DNA of 64,000 bases from Streptomyces caniferus (lineage in GTDB: Bacteria; Actinomycetota; Actinomycetes; Streptomycetales; Streptomycetaceae), in the NCBI RefSeq assembly GCF_009811555.1, contig NZ_BLIN01000005.1, positions 62,001-126,000 of the forward strand, read 5' to 3'. The notes below the pieces were generated by a model. The model was given only the letters and a program-made list of their open reading frames with translations. It was not told the origin of the DNA and did no database searches. Each line of letters starts with the position of its first letter. Position 1 is the stretch's first letter. A program made the position numbers and the translations under genes. Below, one piece after another: positions 27,295 to 36,457 of the stretch.

Positions 27295-27525
27295 ATGCGC
27301 CGTACTGCTGCAGTCGTTCTCGGAACCGCCGCTCTTCTCGGAGTTCTCGCCGGCCCCGCCGACGCCGACGGTGGGGCCAGGGGCGTCGCCGCCGGGTCAC
27401 CGGGCATCGTCTCGGGCAATGTGATCCAAGTTCCGGTCCACGTACCCATCAATCTGTGCGGCGCCTCCGTCGACATCATCGCGCTCCTCAACGCGGCGTC
27501 GGGCAACACCTGTTTGAGCACCTGA
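27295..27525 (+). CDS. Short chaplin, surface-active developmental protein
   Basis: A 76-residue secreted protein. A signal peptide (LGTAALLGVLAGPADA) precedes one chaplin domain with the hallmark SPGIVSGNVIQVPVHVPINL, then CGASVDIIALLN and a second cysteine in GNTC. The two cysteines form the disulfide that holds the amyloid-forming core. Short chaplins coat aerial hyphae and spores and reduce surface tension. Being a lone gene far from other chaplins, it is probably one of several in the genome. A very strong terminator follows 38 bases later. Confidence 0.92.
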   Translation: MRRTAAVVLGTAALLGVLAGPADADGGARGVAAGSPGIVSGNVIQVPVHVPINLCGASVDIIALLNAASGNTCLST

Positions 27526-27562
27526 CGAGGTGCATCAGCGGTGGTGCCGTCGGCTCTGAAGC

Positions 27563-27610
27563 GAAAGTGCTGGTCGCAGCCCTCAACGAATGGCTGTGAC
27601 CAGCACTTTC
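27563..27610 (+). terminator. Terminator after the chaplin gene
   Basis: Arms at 27563-27581 and 27592-27610 are complementary over 19 positions with a single mismatch (a G-U pair in RNA) and a 10-base loop. This is a very stable hairpin placed between the chaplin gene and a convergent gene. Confidence 0.8.
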
Positions 27611-27713
27611 ACAGCAGGTTCTCAGGTCCCGTGCCGTGATCTGGACGCTACGGCATTCCTTCCGGACCACCTCGGTGTTTGTCGGCCAGGAGGGATGGGA
27701 CCGGGGCTCGCTT

Positions 27714-28013
27714 CTAGTACGACAGGTCCTTCTGGTCCGTGATCAGGCGGCCGGCGATGTGCAGGTTGCCGTCGGAGTCGAGCACCGCGATGATCTTCTT
27801 CGTTGAGCCGTGGTGGGTCGTGAAGTAGATCTTGTCCGCCTCCTGGGAGGTGGAATGGTTCGAGTTCACCGACAGTTCGATGCTCACCGGTGAGCTGATC
27901 AGCACGTCCCTCTTGGGCGAGGTGGGGTAGACCTGGTTCTGCCGCAGCTTGATGCGGCCGTGGGTGTCGCCCTCATTCCAGTCCGTCGCCAGCCCGAGAT
28001 CGATTTCTGCCAT
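27714..28013 (-). CDS. Small hypothetical protein, DUF6342-like
   Basis: A 99-residue protein, mostly beta-strand in character, starting MAEIDLGLATDWNEGD and ending HIAGRLITDQKDLSY. I think it belongs to the Streptomyces DUF6342 family, but this is from memory of its appearance only. No signal or membrane segment. Start ATG 28013 is well supported by GGAGAGGA upstream. It is a single gene, convergent with the chaplin gene. Confidence 0.65.
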   Translation of the reverse strand: MAEIDLGLATDWNEGDTHGRIKLRQNQVYPTSPKRDVLISSPVSIELSVNSNHSTSQEADKIYFTTHHGSTKKIIAVLDSDGNLHIAGRLITDQKDLSY

Positions 28014-28326
28014 GAGGCTTCCTCTCCAGTTCCGGCGGGCCGTCCCCTTCCTGCAGGGCTTCAGCCGCGTCGTTCCATACGTGAAGCCCGACAGGACGTG
28101 CCCGCTCTCCAGTGAAAGAACCGCGTGGGACGGGTGATGTGCGGCATCACCTGAGCCGAGCCAGAACCTATACAACTCGGGCACTCGACGGCACCCAACT
28201 CCGTAAATATGACTGACTTTCACGAAGTTGGCGTGATAGTTCCGACCTGGCCCACCGACCGCCCGCCGGTCGCCCCGGCCCGCAGGCAGGATTGCCAACC
28301 AACAAGACCCACTTTCGTAGCCGGCA
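28014..28326. other. Intergenic, promoter region of the small protein gene
   Basis: No gene supported. The part around 28190-28240 is AT-rich and probably holds the minus-strand promoter of the small protein gene. The arms CCAACT...AGTTGG flank about 25 bases there. Confidence 0.4.
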
Positions 28327-29565
28327 CTAGTGCGCAGCATCCGTAGCACGGCGCCCCGGCCGCCCCAGGCGCAACCGGCCCCGCAGCTTGTCCACCAACG
28401 GGTACTTCTCGCGCTGCTCGCGCGCCTGGCGGTTCAGCTCCTCCACGAGTCGCTCGGACCGTTTCGTCACGTCCAGCTCGTCCAGGATGCGGTCGATCTC
28501 GGCCAGCAGCGCACCGTGCAGCTGCCATTGACGCGGATGTTCCTGCACGCCGTCGAGGAGCAGGTGCGCGACGATCTCGCGGCTCTCGCGGCTGGCGGCG
28601 AGCTCCTGGCCGAGCCGTTCCTCGGCCTCCTCCGCGTTGGCGCTGACCTGCGTCGTGATGAGGACCGCGAAGCTCTCCACCGCGCGGGCCATATGCCCGA
28701 ACAGCTCCCGCAGGGCGGGGCCGAGAGCCGGCGGGAAGAGCGGTTCGTCGGTCCGCGCCTTGGCGAGGTCGGTCAGGGTGCGGCACACCGTGCGGAGCAC
28801 CACCGCACAGATCTCCAAGGTGTCCAGCCCGGTGCGCAGGACGACTCGGGAGAGCAGGCCCTCCTTGACGCGGGGATTGAGCCGGAGGCTGTCTTCCGCC
28901 TGCCGGAGCGCCGCGTCCACCTGCACGATGTCGTGGTCCAGCTGCCGGGCCTCGTGCAGCCGCGCCGCCGCCTCCGCCACCGGCGTGTGGCCCGTCACCT
29001 CGTCCCCGAGACTCAGCAGCAGCCGTCTCATCCGGGAAGCCAGGCCCTCGATGGACTCGCTGGCGGGCTGTACCCACAGGGGTGGCACGAACAGCATGTT
29101 GAAGAGCAGTCCGACCACCGCCCCGATCAGCGTCTCCAGCACCCGGTCCCAGGCCGTCGCGGCCACGCGCGTCGTGGTCACCCCGAGCACCAGCATCGCG
29201 CTGATCGCCACCTCGGGCACGAACTCGCCCGCCCGGACGAAACGCCCGATCACCAGCGACGCGAGGATGATCAGCCCCAGGCTCCACCAGGTCAGACCCA
29301 CCAGGGAGCTGAAGCCGATGGCGATGACCACCCCCACCACGACGGCGTTCACCCTGCGCACACTGGTGGTGAGGGTGGTGTACAGGGTGACCTGGACGAC
29401 GAGCAGGGCCGTCAGCGGTGCGGTCAGCGGCGCCGGTTCGCTGCTCAGCAGCAGGGCGACGACGTAGGAGATCACGGCGGCCACGGTCGAGCGGAGCGTC
29501 TGGGCCACGACGGGCTCGCTGTGCCATCGGACGAGATCCAGCAGGGGATCGGTAACTTCGCGCAC
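28327..29565 (-). CDS. Aromatic acid exporter (ArAE/FUSC-like) membrane protein
   Basis: About 412 residues. The N-terminal ~175 residues hold six hydrophobic helices in the pattern of the FUSC/ArAE superfamily (for example TAVVISYVVALLLSSEPAPL region, and NAVVVGVVIAIGFSSLVGLT). The rest is a long, helical cytoplasmic domain ending basic. Such proteins export aromatic or other weak acids. I place the start at GTG 29565 just before the first conserved residues (REVTDPLLDLVRW); an ATG near 29608 is possible and I see no decisive ribosome site for either. Confidence 0.8.
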   Translation of the reverse strand: MREVTDPLLDLVRWHSEPVVAQTLRSTVAAVISYVVALLLSSEPAPLTAPLTALLVVQVTLYTTLTTSVRRVNAVVVGVVIAIGFSSLVGLTWWSLGLIILASLVIGRFVRAGEFVPEVAISAMLVLGVTTTRVAATAWDRVLETLIGAVVGLLFNMLFVPPLWVQPASESIEGLASRMRRLLLSLGDEVTGHTPVAEAAARLHEARQLDHDIVQVDAALRQAEDSLRLNPRVKEGLLSRVVLRTGLDTLEICAVVLRTVCRTLTDLAKARTDEPLFPPALGPALRELFGHMARAVESFAVLITTQVSANAEEAEERLGQELAASRESREIVAHLLLDGVQEHPRQWQLHGALLAEIDRILDELDVTKRSERLVEELNRQAREQREKYPLVDKLRGRLRLGRPGRRATDAAH

Positions 29566-30107
29566 TCTGTGTCCCGTCCCCCGTTGCGCTCCGGAGCCAA
29601 CACACATCGCTGCGAATGACCCGCACACCTCACTCTGTGCCCGTCTCATACGGCCGACCGGGCGCTCCGTGCGGCCAATCGGGAGGCCTGTCGATCGCGC
29701 CGGGTGGGCGAGGGGGGCCGGTGCGCGGGTACCTGACATGCTGACGCCGGCCCGAGGTCGGCGGCGGAGGGACGGCCCGCCGGGCTGCGGACCGTCGGGA
29801 GCAAGGGGGCAGCTCCTCGCGGGCGCACCGAAGCGCCGGCCGGCCTGGTCTTGCCCTCCCGGCCCGCTCTCGAATCGACCCCGGGCCCGGGTCCCTAGCG
29901 TCGCCTTCCGAACGGTCCCACTGCACAGTGCGGCGCCGCAGCCATATCGGTCAACGATGCATCGGTCCAGCGGATCGCCCACCGCGCACTTCCGAGAGCC
30001 CGACGAAACCCACATCCCCTACAGGGCAGTGGAGTTGGCGGAAGGTGGTCGGCCGCCTCCCCCTCCGCCCCCACGTCAGAGCAGGACCGAACGCCCCTCC
30101 CCCTCCG
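29566..30107. other. Intergenic, 542 bases, no feature seen
   Basis: No protein gene is supported in either strand. All open frames here are arginine/proline-rich products of GC-rich DNA. It presumably contains the promoter of the exporter gene, but I see no clear element. Confidence 0.45.
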
Positions 30108-30263
30108 TCACCCCTCGTCGTCCTCCGCCAGGCGCTCGCCCTCCGCCTGGGACGGCTGGGTGCGCGTCGTCGCGGGGTGTCGCTGCTCGGCCGGGTCCCG
30201 GTCCTCTTCCAGCCTCTCGCCCTCGGCCTGCGACGGAGTGGGGTACTCGTCGTTCTGCCTCAT
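30108..30263 (-). CDS. Small acidic repeat protein
   Basis: A 51-residue hydrophilic protein with two copies of the same short unit: PSQAEGERLEED (residues ~10-21) and PSQAEGERLAED (residues ~38-49). The start ATG 30263 has GGAGG five bases upstream. No signal or membrane segment. Likely disordered. I do not recognise a function; similar SQAEGER-type small proteins occur in Streptomyces as far as I recall. It lies just downstream of the molybdopterin oxidoreductase gene on the same strand. Confidence 0.6.
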   Translation of the reverse strand: MRQNDEYPTPSQAEGERLEEDRDPAEQRHPATTRTQPSQAEGERLAEDDEG

Positions 30264-30361
30264 CGCCGCCTCCGCGGTCGGTACGAGTGCATACAAAGCG
30301 AGCGTAACGCTTCGACCGGTGTGTGGCCTGCGGGATCGGCACCTGCGGAGGTCGCCTCCGT

Positions 30362-32101
30362 TCAGACGCATCCGGTCTGACTCTTCTGGCCTGACGCATC
30401 CGGCCTGACGCATCCGTTCAGGCTCCCGGAAGAAGCCTCCCGAGTGGCTCCGGTCGATCGCCACGTCCCCTCGGATGAGACATGGCCTCCGTGGCTCGGC
30501 CCTGAGACGCTGCATGCGCGGAGTCGGACAACGGTGACCACGACCGAATGCCACCCGGAGGCGCCGTCGGGGATCGGCCGGGCGCGCTTGTCGGTCTGGG
30601 TGTAGCCGGTGCGGTCGGTGGCCCGGACTTCGAGGGTGTGGGTGCCGGACGTGGCCGGCCATTCCCACGACCACTGCCGCCAGGTGTCGACCGACCCCTC
30701 GGTGGCCAGTTCGGTCCGCTGCCAAGCGCCGCCGTCGACGCGGACCTCGACGCGTTCGATGCCCTTGTGCTGGGCCCACGCCACCCCGGCCACGGCAACG
30801 GCTCCGGCCTTGACGTTCGCGAAGGGCTTGGGCGTATCGATACGGGACTCCGTCTTTACCGGTGCCTTGGCGGCCCAGTCACGCTTCACCCAGTACGGGT
30901 CGTACGCGTCGAACGTGGTCAGTTCGATGTCCTGGATCCACTTGCAGGCCGAGACGTAGCCGAAGAGGCCGGGGACGACCATCCGTACCGGAAAGCCGTG
31001 CTCGAAGGGCAGCGGTTCACCGTTCATACCGACCGCGAGCAGCGCGTCCCGCCCGTCCATGACCGTCTCGACCGGCGTGCCGAGGGTCATACCGTCCACG
31101 GACCGGGCCACGAGCTGATCGGCCGGGCCGCCCTTCGACGGCGGTCGCACGCCGGCCTCTCCCAGCAGGTCGGCCAGCCGGACGCCGAGCCAGCGGGCGG
31201 TCCCGACATAGGACCCGCCGACCTCGTTGGACACACACGTCACGGTGATGTCCCGCTCCACCAGCGGTCTGCGGAGCAGCGTGGGGAAATCGACGGTCAG
31301 CGGTCTGCTGACGCCCTTGCCGCGGATCCGCAGCGTCCAGGTGCCGACGTCCACACGAGGCACGGTCAGTGCGGTGTCCACGCGGTAGAAGTCGCGATTG
31401 GGTGTGGTGAACGGGGTCAGGCCCGGCAACTTGAGATCAACGCCGCGTGGCAGGGCGGGCGCGGCGGAGGCGGGTGCGGGGAGCTTGACCGTGGCCCGGG
31501 ACGCCGCTGCCTTCTGGGCGCCGGCGGCGTTCAGCCGGCGTCCCAGAACGCCCGCACCGGTGGAGACCGCCGCCACTCCGGCCACACCGAAGACAAAGCC
31601 CCTGCGGTCCATGCCGGTGACCGGCCCCGGTGACTGTGGTGACGCCTGCGGAGCGGTCACCCGGCCCGCGAGCAGGTAGAGCACCGCCGCCGCAACGAGC
31701 GCCCCGACCACGGAGGGCACAGCGTCCAGCAGGCTGGTGGAGTCGGGCCGTCCGGTCGCGGCCAGTGCACCCACGAGGCCGAAGAGGAGCACACCGGTGG
31801 AGGCCGCCCTGCGGAAGCGGAGTGCCAGGGCACCGAGGGTCGCGGCGGAGAGGGCGAGCACGGTGAGGATGCCCAGTTGCAGGATCAGTTTGTCGTGGGT
31901 CCCGAAGTTCCGGATCGCCCAGTCCTTGACCGCCGACGGCGTACGGTCGACGGCCGCCCCGCCCACCGCCGTGACAGGACTGGCCTCGGGCCGTACCACC
32001 ACCGCGGCCGATTCCGCGATGGCAAGCGCCGCATATCCGGCGACCAGGCCGCTCAGCGCACCCGAGGACGCAAGGAGAAGGTTCTTCCGTCGCGAGCTCA
32101 T
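30362..32101 (-). CDS. Molybdopterin-dependent oxidoreductase, sulfite-oxidase fold, membrane-anchored
   Basis: A 579-residue protein. The N-terminal part has about four transmembrane helices (residues ~8-30, 75-95, 105-125, 128-150), then a further hydrophobic segment after MDRRGFVFG. The molybdopterin domain carries the molybdenum-ligand cysteine in ITVTCVSNEVGG and the motif GFPVRMVVPGLFGYVSACKW. A Mo-co dimerisation domain (Ig-like) follows. It probably reduces or oxidises a small periplasmic substrate. After the usual ending GWHSVVVTV, about 50 extra serine/glycine-rich residues follow, which suggests a lost or shifted stop. It lies near a fasciclin lipoprotein gene, a common actinobacterial pairing. 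Confidence 0.88.
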   Translation of the reverse strand: MSSRRKNLLLASSGALSGLVAGYAALAIAESAAVVVRPEASPVTAVGGAAVDRTPSAVKDWAIRNFGTHDKLILQLGILTVLALSAATLGALALRFRRAASTGVLLFGLVGALAATGRPDSTSLLDAVPSVVGALVAAAVLYLLAGRVTAPQASPQSPGPVTGMDRRGFVFGVAGVAAVSTGAGVLGRRLNAAGAQKAAASRATVKLPAPASAAPALPRGVDLKLPGLTPFTTPNRDFYRVDTALTVPRVDVGTWTLRIRGKGVSRPLTVDFPTLLRRPLVERDITVTCVSNEVGGSYVGTARWLGVRLADLLGEAGVRPPSKGGPADQLVARSVDGMTLGTPVETVMDGRDALLAVGMNGEPLPFEHGFPVRMVVPGLFGYVSACKWIQDIELTTFDAYDPYWVKRDWAAKAPVKTESRIDTPKPFANVKAGAVAVAGVAWAQHKGIERVEVRVDGGAWQRTELATEGSVDTWRQWSWEWPATSGTHTLEVRATDRTGYTQTDKRARPIPDGASGWHSVVVTVVRLRACSVSGPSHGGHVSSEGTWRSTGATREASSGSLNGCVRPDASGQKSQTGCV

Positions 32102-32727
32102 GACCGGAATTCGGAGCACCTGTGGGAGCGGATTGGCCGAGCGCCGAAGGAATTTGCATGGAGAGTTCTGCAGGGAGTGCTGTACGGACTTTCTCAGGAG
32201 TTTGTATGGGCGCACTGCGGACGGTCGGCGCAGCTGACTGCCCGCAGTGCCCGCTCCAATTCCACTGCCCCGTTGGCCCACGTGGCGGGCCTCGACGCAT
32301 CCCGACGCCGTGAGGTGGTCCCCCTGCTGGGGCGCCGCACTCGCGCCATGCACGACATTCTGACGTTCGTGCCGGAGTACGGATTCCACTGGGGCTCCGT
32401 GCCCGACCGGAAATCCCACCGAATGCGAGCGCATGACCGCTCACCATGCTGTCCGAGCGCTGGCCGAGCTGTGCGACGGGCTCATCAGACCCATGAGCTT
32501 CGGCATGACCCGGTATTGGGTGGACGAGTAGGGAGATGGCCGTCGACCAGTGGTCCGACTCGCCGCACGACGACGCGCAAACCCTCGGCCGCCGCGTTCC
32601 ACATGCGGCAGCCGGGGGCTGATCCCCCGGGGCCGGGAGCCTCAAAGCCCCCGGCCCCATGAGCCTTTGCACCCTGTCGGCCTCTGTGCCCTGTGGGTCT
32701 CCGTACCCGTCATCAGCCTCGGGCGGC
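32102..32727. other. Intergenic, 626 bases, mostly featureless
   Basis: No convincing gene. Two short plus-strand frames (32433-32531, encoding MTAHHAVRALAELCDG and onward for 32 residues, and a 29-residue one after it) may be remnants. A terminator for the fasciclin gene lies at 32629-32658. The AT-richer stretch before 32101 probably carries the oxidoreductase promoter. Confidence 0.5.
32629..32658 (-). terminator. Terminator after the fasciclin gene
   Basis: Arms GGGGCCGGGAGC (32629-32640) and GCCCCCGGCCCC (32647-32658) pair with one mismatch around a 6-base loop. It lies 69 bases past the stop of the minus-strand fasciclin gene. Confidence 0.7.
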
Positions 32728-33381
32728 CTACTTCTTCGGGAGCAGGACGGAGTCGATGATGTGGACGGTGGCGTTGGCGGTCTGCACGTTGCCGCAGACG
32801 ACCTTCGCGGAGTCGTCGACCATGTACGACTCACCGGAGCCGGACGTGGTCAGCTTGTTCTTCGCCAGGGTGTCGAAGGAGCCGTCGGCCAGCTTGTCCG
32901 GCGAGATCTTCTCACCGACGACGTGACCGGTCAGAATCTTGGTCAGCATCGCCTTGTCGGCCAGGACCTTGTCGAGCTGGGACTTGGGAATCTTGCCGAA
33001 GGCATCGTTGGTCGGCGCGAACACCGTGATGTTCTTGGCGCCGTTGAGCGTGTCGACCAGGCCCGCCTTCTTCACCGCGGTCACCAGGGTGGAGAGGGCC
33101 GGGTTGTTCGAGGCCGCAGTGGCGACCGGGGCCTTGGCCATGCCGTCGAAGCTGCCCTTGCCGTCCTTGGGCACCGACGAACAGGCCGGGCCGAACGGCT
33201 TGGCCATGGCGTCCATGCCGCTGCCGGCGGCGCTGTCCTTCGACGGCTTGGAGACAGTCGAGGCCTTGTCGGACGCCTTGTCCTTGCTGTCCATGTCGCT
33301 GGAGCAGGCGGCCAGTGCGCTCGGCAGCACCGCCGCGGCGGTGACGGCGAGGGCGGCACGACGGAAACGCAGGGTGCTCAC
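32728..33381 (-). CDS. Fasciclin (FAS1) domain lipoprotein
   Basis: A 217-residue lipoprotein. The signal peptide ends in the lipobox LAAC, followed by a Ser/Lys/Asp-rich linker and one FAS1 domain. Both FAS1 motifs are visible: ITVFAPTNDAFGKIP (H1) and ILTGHVVGEKI (H2). It would be displayed on the outside of the membrane as an adhesion or binding protein. In actinobacteria such proteins are often encoded near molybdopterin oxidoreductases and an ECF sigma/anti-sigma pair; here only the oxidoreductase is present. GTG 33381 has GGAG seven bases upstream. Confidence 0.92.
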   Translation of the reverse strand: MSTLRFRRAALAVTAAAVLPSALAACSSDMDSKDKASDKASTVSKPSKDSAAGSGMDAMAKPFGPACSSVPKDGKGSFDGMAKAPVATAASNNPALSTLVTAVKKAGLVDTLNGAKNITVFAPTNDAFGKIPKSQLDKVLADKAMLTKILTGHVVGEKISPDKLADGSFDTLAKNKLTTSGSGESYMVDDSAKVVCGNVQTANATVHIIDSVLLPKK

Positions 33382-33778
33382 AGTGTTCTCCAGAGGATTT
33401 CGATGGTGCGGGACAACGGGTGGGCGGCCTGTGCCACCGGAGGCTTTCGCCCCCGGCGTCACAGGGCCGAGAGGCGTCACTGCTGCCCTGGTACGGGCTC
33501 ACGCCCGGGGCCGGGACAGGCGACCGGTCGGGACCGGGCGCAACGGACGCCGGCTCCGCAACGGATACGACCACGCCGTCGGCCCTGAGGCCACTCCATG
33601 CGCCTCCTGCCGCGCCGGTGACTGTCCGTCGTCGCGTGCTCATAACCCGTATTCGGAACCCGCCGGAGAGCGGATTGGTCGATCGCTCCATCAATTTTCT
33701 GCGGCTTCCGCGGCCGACGGGGCAGGTGGCCGCCCAGTCCCGTCGCCGCGTCAGGGGTTCCTCCGCCCCGTCACCGCG
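33382..33778. other. Intergenic upstream of the fasciclin gene
   Basis: No gene supported. This lies upstream of the fasciclin gene and downstream of the peroxiredoxin gene, both on the minus strand. A minus-strand GGGTTCCGAATACGGG element near 33650 might be part of an ECF-type promoter; this is weak. Confidence 0.4.
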
Positions 33779-34264
33779 TCAGGTGGTCGCCATGCCCCCG
33801 AGATGCCGGGCGAGTGTGTCGAGGGACTGGAAGGTGGCACCGAGCAGGGCCACATGCTTCCAGTGCAAGGTCCCGTCGGATCCGATGAGGAAGACCGCCC
33901 TGCGCAGCCCGATGCCGGGGGCGGTGACACCGAAGGCGCGGGCGACGCGGCGATCGGTATCGGCGAGCAACGGCATCCGCAGGTCGTACTTGCGCGCAAA
34001 CCGATCGTGGCTGTCGACGTCTTGAGGGCTGATGCCCCAGACTTCCGCGTTCTGGTCCTGGAGCTGCTCCAGGCCGCTGGAGTAGGAACACAACTGCTTG
34101 GTGCACACGCTGGTGTCGTCGCCCGGATAGAACGCCAGGACGAGCGGGCGGCCGCGCTGAAGGGAGAGGACGTAGTCACGCCGCTCGAAGCGGTCGCCGG
34201 TGAGCACACCACCCGGCAAGGTGAAGTCGGGTACCTGCGTGCCGATTTGGGGTGCGGAGGCCAT
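33779..34264 (-). CDS. Thiol peroxiredoxin, BCP/PrxQ type
   Basis: A 161-residue thiol peroxidase. The peroxidatic cysteine is C54 in TSVCTKQLC and the resolving cysteine is C59, the CxxxxC spacing of PrxQ/BCP enzymes. The preceding LAFYPGDDTSVC is the normal active-site strand and loop. It reduces hydrogen peroxide or organic peroxides using thioredoxin. Start ATG 34264 precedes the conserved APQIGTQVPDFTLP. A longer upstream reading is not family-like. The STAS-like gene lies 56 bases upstream on the same strand. Confidence 0.92.
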   Translation of the reverse strand: MASAPQIGTQVPDFTLPGGVLTGDRFERRDYVLSLQRGRPLVLAFYPGDDTSVCTKQLCSYSSGLEQLQDQNAEVWGISPQDVDSHDRFARKYDLRMPLLADTDRRVARAFGVTAPGIGLRRAVFLIGSDGTLHWKHVALLGATFQSLDTLARHLGGMATT

Positions 34265-34320
34265 CTGGGTATCCAATCCACTAGGGGAACGGGAAGGGCT
34301 GCGAGGAGTGCGTACGTGCT

Positions 34321-34710
34321 CTATCTTCGCTTGGTCTCGGCCGGCGCCGTCAGCGGTGGCGACGCTGCCGGCTCGACCTGTTCCCACCTCGTCCAAGCGA
34401 ATCGCACATCAGGGAGAAACACGCAGCGGCGACCCACCGCGCAGGACCGGCTGATGCGTTCCGGGACACGGATGAGACAGAGCCGCAGGCCGCTGTGCGA
34501 AGCAATCACCTCGCGGAGCATGCCGGCGGACAGGTCGGTGACCCGGCACTCGGTGAAGTCGAGAAAGAGGTGCAGCGGGCGCGAGGTGGCATAGGTTTCG
34601 ATGGCGCCACGCAACGGGTGCTGACCACCGCCGTCCACCACGCCGCTGACGGCAAGCCAACGGCTCACTCGGCCAACGGCCAGGAACCGTATCCGCAGGC
34701 TCTGCACCAT
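34321..34710 (-). CDS. STAS-like protein, putative anti-sigma antagonist
   Basis: A 129-residue protein. The segment LHLFLDFTECRVTDLSAGML resembles the beta-strand and phosphosite loop of STAS domains, and the next strand is VIASHSGLRLCLIRVP. The usual DSSG is DLSAG, so the phosphorylation site is uncertain. Start ATG 34710 is preceded by GGAG-rich sequence. It may be co-transcribed with the peroxiredoxin gene. Assignment is tentative. Confidence 0.5.
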   Translation of the reverse strand: MVQSLRIRFLAVGRVSRWLAVSGVVDGGGQHPLRGAIETYATSRPLHLFLDFTECRVTDLSAGMLREVIASHSGLRLCLIRVPERISRSCAVGRRCVFLPDVRFAWTRWEQVEPAASPPLTAPAETKRR

Positions 34711-35328
34711 CGCTCCGTTCTCCCACTCCGTTCGCCCGCTCTGATCCGCACGGCAGCCGGCCCGGCGAGAGAGCAGCGCGGCGTTCGGGACGTCCTCGCC
34801 TGATGGGTTCGTTGCCGGACGCGGTCCGGATTGGTCGGGAGCGGATCTGACATCGGTGGTGGGTGCGGGGCAGCCACCACCCGGGGGCATGTGCCCCGGC
34901 GGTCGTGTGGCGTCGGGGCGCAGCACGAGAGACGGCAGGGAGCGCGCACCGGACGCCCTGCGTGACCGCTCCGACACCTTGGGCTCCTCCGGGCAGGCCG
35001 CCCCGCACCGGAGTCGGCGGACCCGTCGCCGTGGCGGGCGGCAGCGGCGAGCGCCGTGGAGGTGGTCCGGTCCACCGTTTGACAGGGTGCCGCCGAGTGG
35101 GAGGGTAGAGGTATCGATCCTGGCCTCGCCGCCGGGCGAGGGCGCTCCACGCCCGGGCTGGACCAAGATCGTTCCCCTTCCCCCCCTTCCCTCCCGACGA
35201 CGGCACCCGCCGATCCCGCTCCCGCCGGACCCCCGGGTACGGCAAGCGCCCATGAGGGCCTTCATGGTCTCCGTGCATACGCCACAGGGGCCCGTCAGGG
35301 GATCGGCCGTGTGCGGTGAGTAGGCACC
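34711..35328. other. Intergenic, 618 bases
   Basis: No gene supported. Long frames here give arginine/proline/glycine-rich products typical of non-coding GC-rich DNA. An 8-bp hairpin (GGTGGTGG and CCACCACC, 34855-34881) is the only structure noted. It should hold the divergent promoters of the STAS-like and zinc-finger genes. Confidence 0.45.
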
Positions 35329-35646
35329 ATGGCTAACAGCGACGGATCGGCGGGCAGCCTGATCTGTCAGCACCTCGACGAGGTGACGACGGTCAGCGCC
35401 GACAGCCCCGACAGCTGCCCCGAGTGCGTCGCGCTGGGTGACCAGTGGGTGCACCTGCGTGAGTGCCAGAACTGCGGACACGTCGGCTGCTGCGACTCGT
35501 CGAAGAACAAGCACGCCACGGCCCATTACGAGGCCACCGGCCACCCGCTCATCCGTTCCTACGAGCCCGGCGAGGCCTGGTGGTGGTGTTACGAGGACCA
35601 GGTGGTCTTCGAGGTCGAGGGCGTAGGACCGGAACGGCCGGCATGA
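35329..35646 (+). CDS. UBP-type zinc-finger protein
   Basis: A 105-residue protein. The zinc-binding residues of the ZnF-UBP fold are present: CQH, CPEC, CQNCGHVGCCD, and a run of histidines in NKHATAHYEATGHPL. In eukaryotes this domain binds the free C-terminus of ubiquitin; bacterial stand-alone copies are common in actinobacteria, sometimes linked to Pup or redox functions, but with no proven role. It is a single gene. Confidence 0.88.
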   Translation: MANSDGSAGSLICQHLDEVTTVSADSPDSCPECVALGDQWVHLRECQNCGHVGCCDSSKNKHATAHYEATGHPLIRSYEPGEAWWWCYEDQVVFEVEGVGPERPA

Positions 35647-35694
35647 GCTCGGAGGAACCCGGTCCCGTCATCGTCCGAGAGAAGCGGACAGCGC

Positions 35695-36405
35695 TCAGTA
35701 CCGGGTGATGTCGGCGCTGACGATCTCGCCGCCGGACACCGTGTAGGTCCCCTGGAACACCTTCACCGAGCCGTCGCTCTGGGTCGCGTGGAGGAGGGCG
35801 CGGACCTGCCCGGGGCTCGCGTCGTTCACCGCGGTGAGATCGATGCTCTGCGTCGTGTCGAAGCCCGAGACCCACCTCGAATAAGAGGCACCGCCGATGT
35901 TCTTGCCCCCGAGGTCCCAGGCCGCCGAGAAGTTCTCGTCGTTGATGTAGCGGTAGTACTCCTCCACGATCGCGCTCGCGTCATCGGGGGACGGCGACGT
36001 GTCCGACGGGGTGGGAGTGGGAGTGTCGATGGAGGACGGCGACGGCGGATCGACGTAGGTCGGCGGTACGGAGACGACGTCGCCGCCCTGCGGCAGGGTG
36101 GTCGACGGGACGCCGGCCGCTCCGTCGGAAGACCCGGTGGACCAGTCGCCGGAGGAGTCCGAGGACGAGTCGGCAAGGACGTACGCGGCCACGCCTCCTC
36201 CCACGAGCAGAGCCGCCACCAGCCACAACAGCCACTGCGGGAGGATGGTGGACCCCACTCGGACGTAGCCGTACCCGGCGGTCCCGGTGGCCCTGCCGGC
36301 GCCACCCGGTACACCGGACTCGCGCGGCATACCGCAACTCTCACACGAGTGCGCGGCGGCATCCTCACTGGGCGCACCGCAGTGCAGGCAGGATGGCACG
36401 GTCAT
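35695..36405 (-). CDS. Zinc-ribbon single-pass membrane protein
   Basis: A 236-residue protein. It starts with a zinc ribbon (CLHCG and CESCG) on the inside, then one transmembrane helix (WLLWLVAALLVGGGVAAYVLA). A Ser/Thr/Pro-rich linker and an external domain of ~95 residues follow, with NTF2/DUF4878-like features (SAIVEEYYRYINDENFSAAWDL). It is the third gene of an operon with the two genes upstream. The first gene also has a zinc ribbon, so the proteins probably work together at the membrane. Confidence 0.75.
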   Translation of the reverse strand: MTVPSCLHCGAPSEDAAAHSCESCGMPRESGVPGGAGRATGTAGYGYVRVGSTILPQWLLWLVAALLVGGGVAAYVLADSSSDSSGDWSTGSSDGAAGVPSTTLPQGGDVVSVPPTYVDPPSPSSIDTPTPTPSDTSPSPDDASAIVEEYYRYINDENFSAAWDLGGKNIGGASYSRWVSGFDTTQSIDLTAVNDASPGQVRALLHATQSDGSVKVFQGTYTVSGGEIVSADITRY

Positions 36406-36457
36406 CTCCCCCTATCCCTCTCGGCTCCTCGGAGCCCGTTCTTCGCGTGGCACCCGC

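Noticed and set aside
32433-32531. Short plus-strand frame of 32 codons in the 626-base gap
   Set aside because: No ribosome site and no recognisable family. It could be a remnant, but the evidence is too thin to list as a gene.
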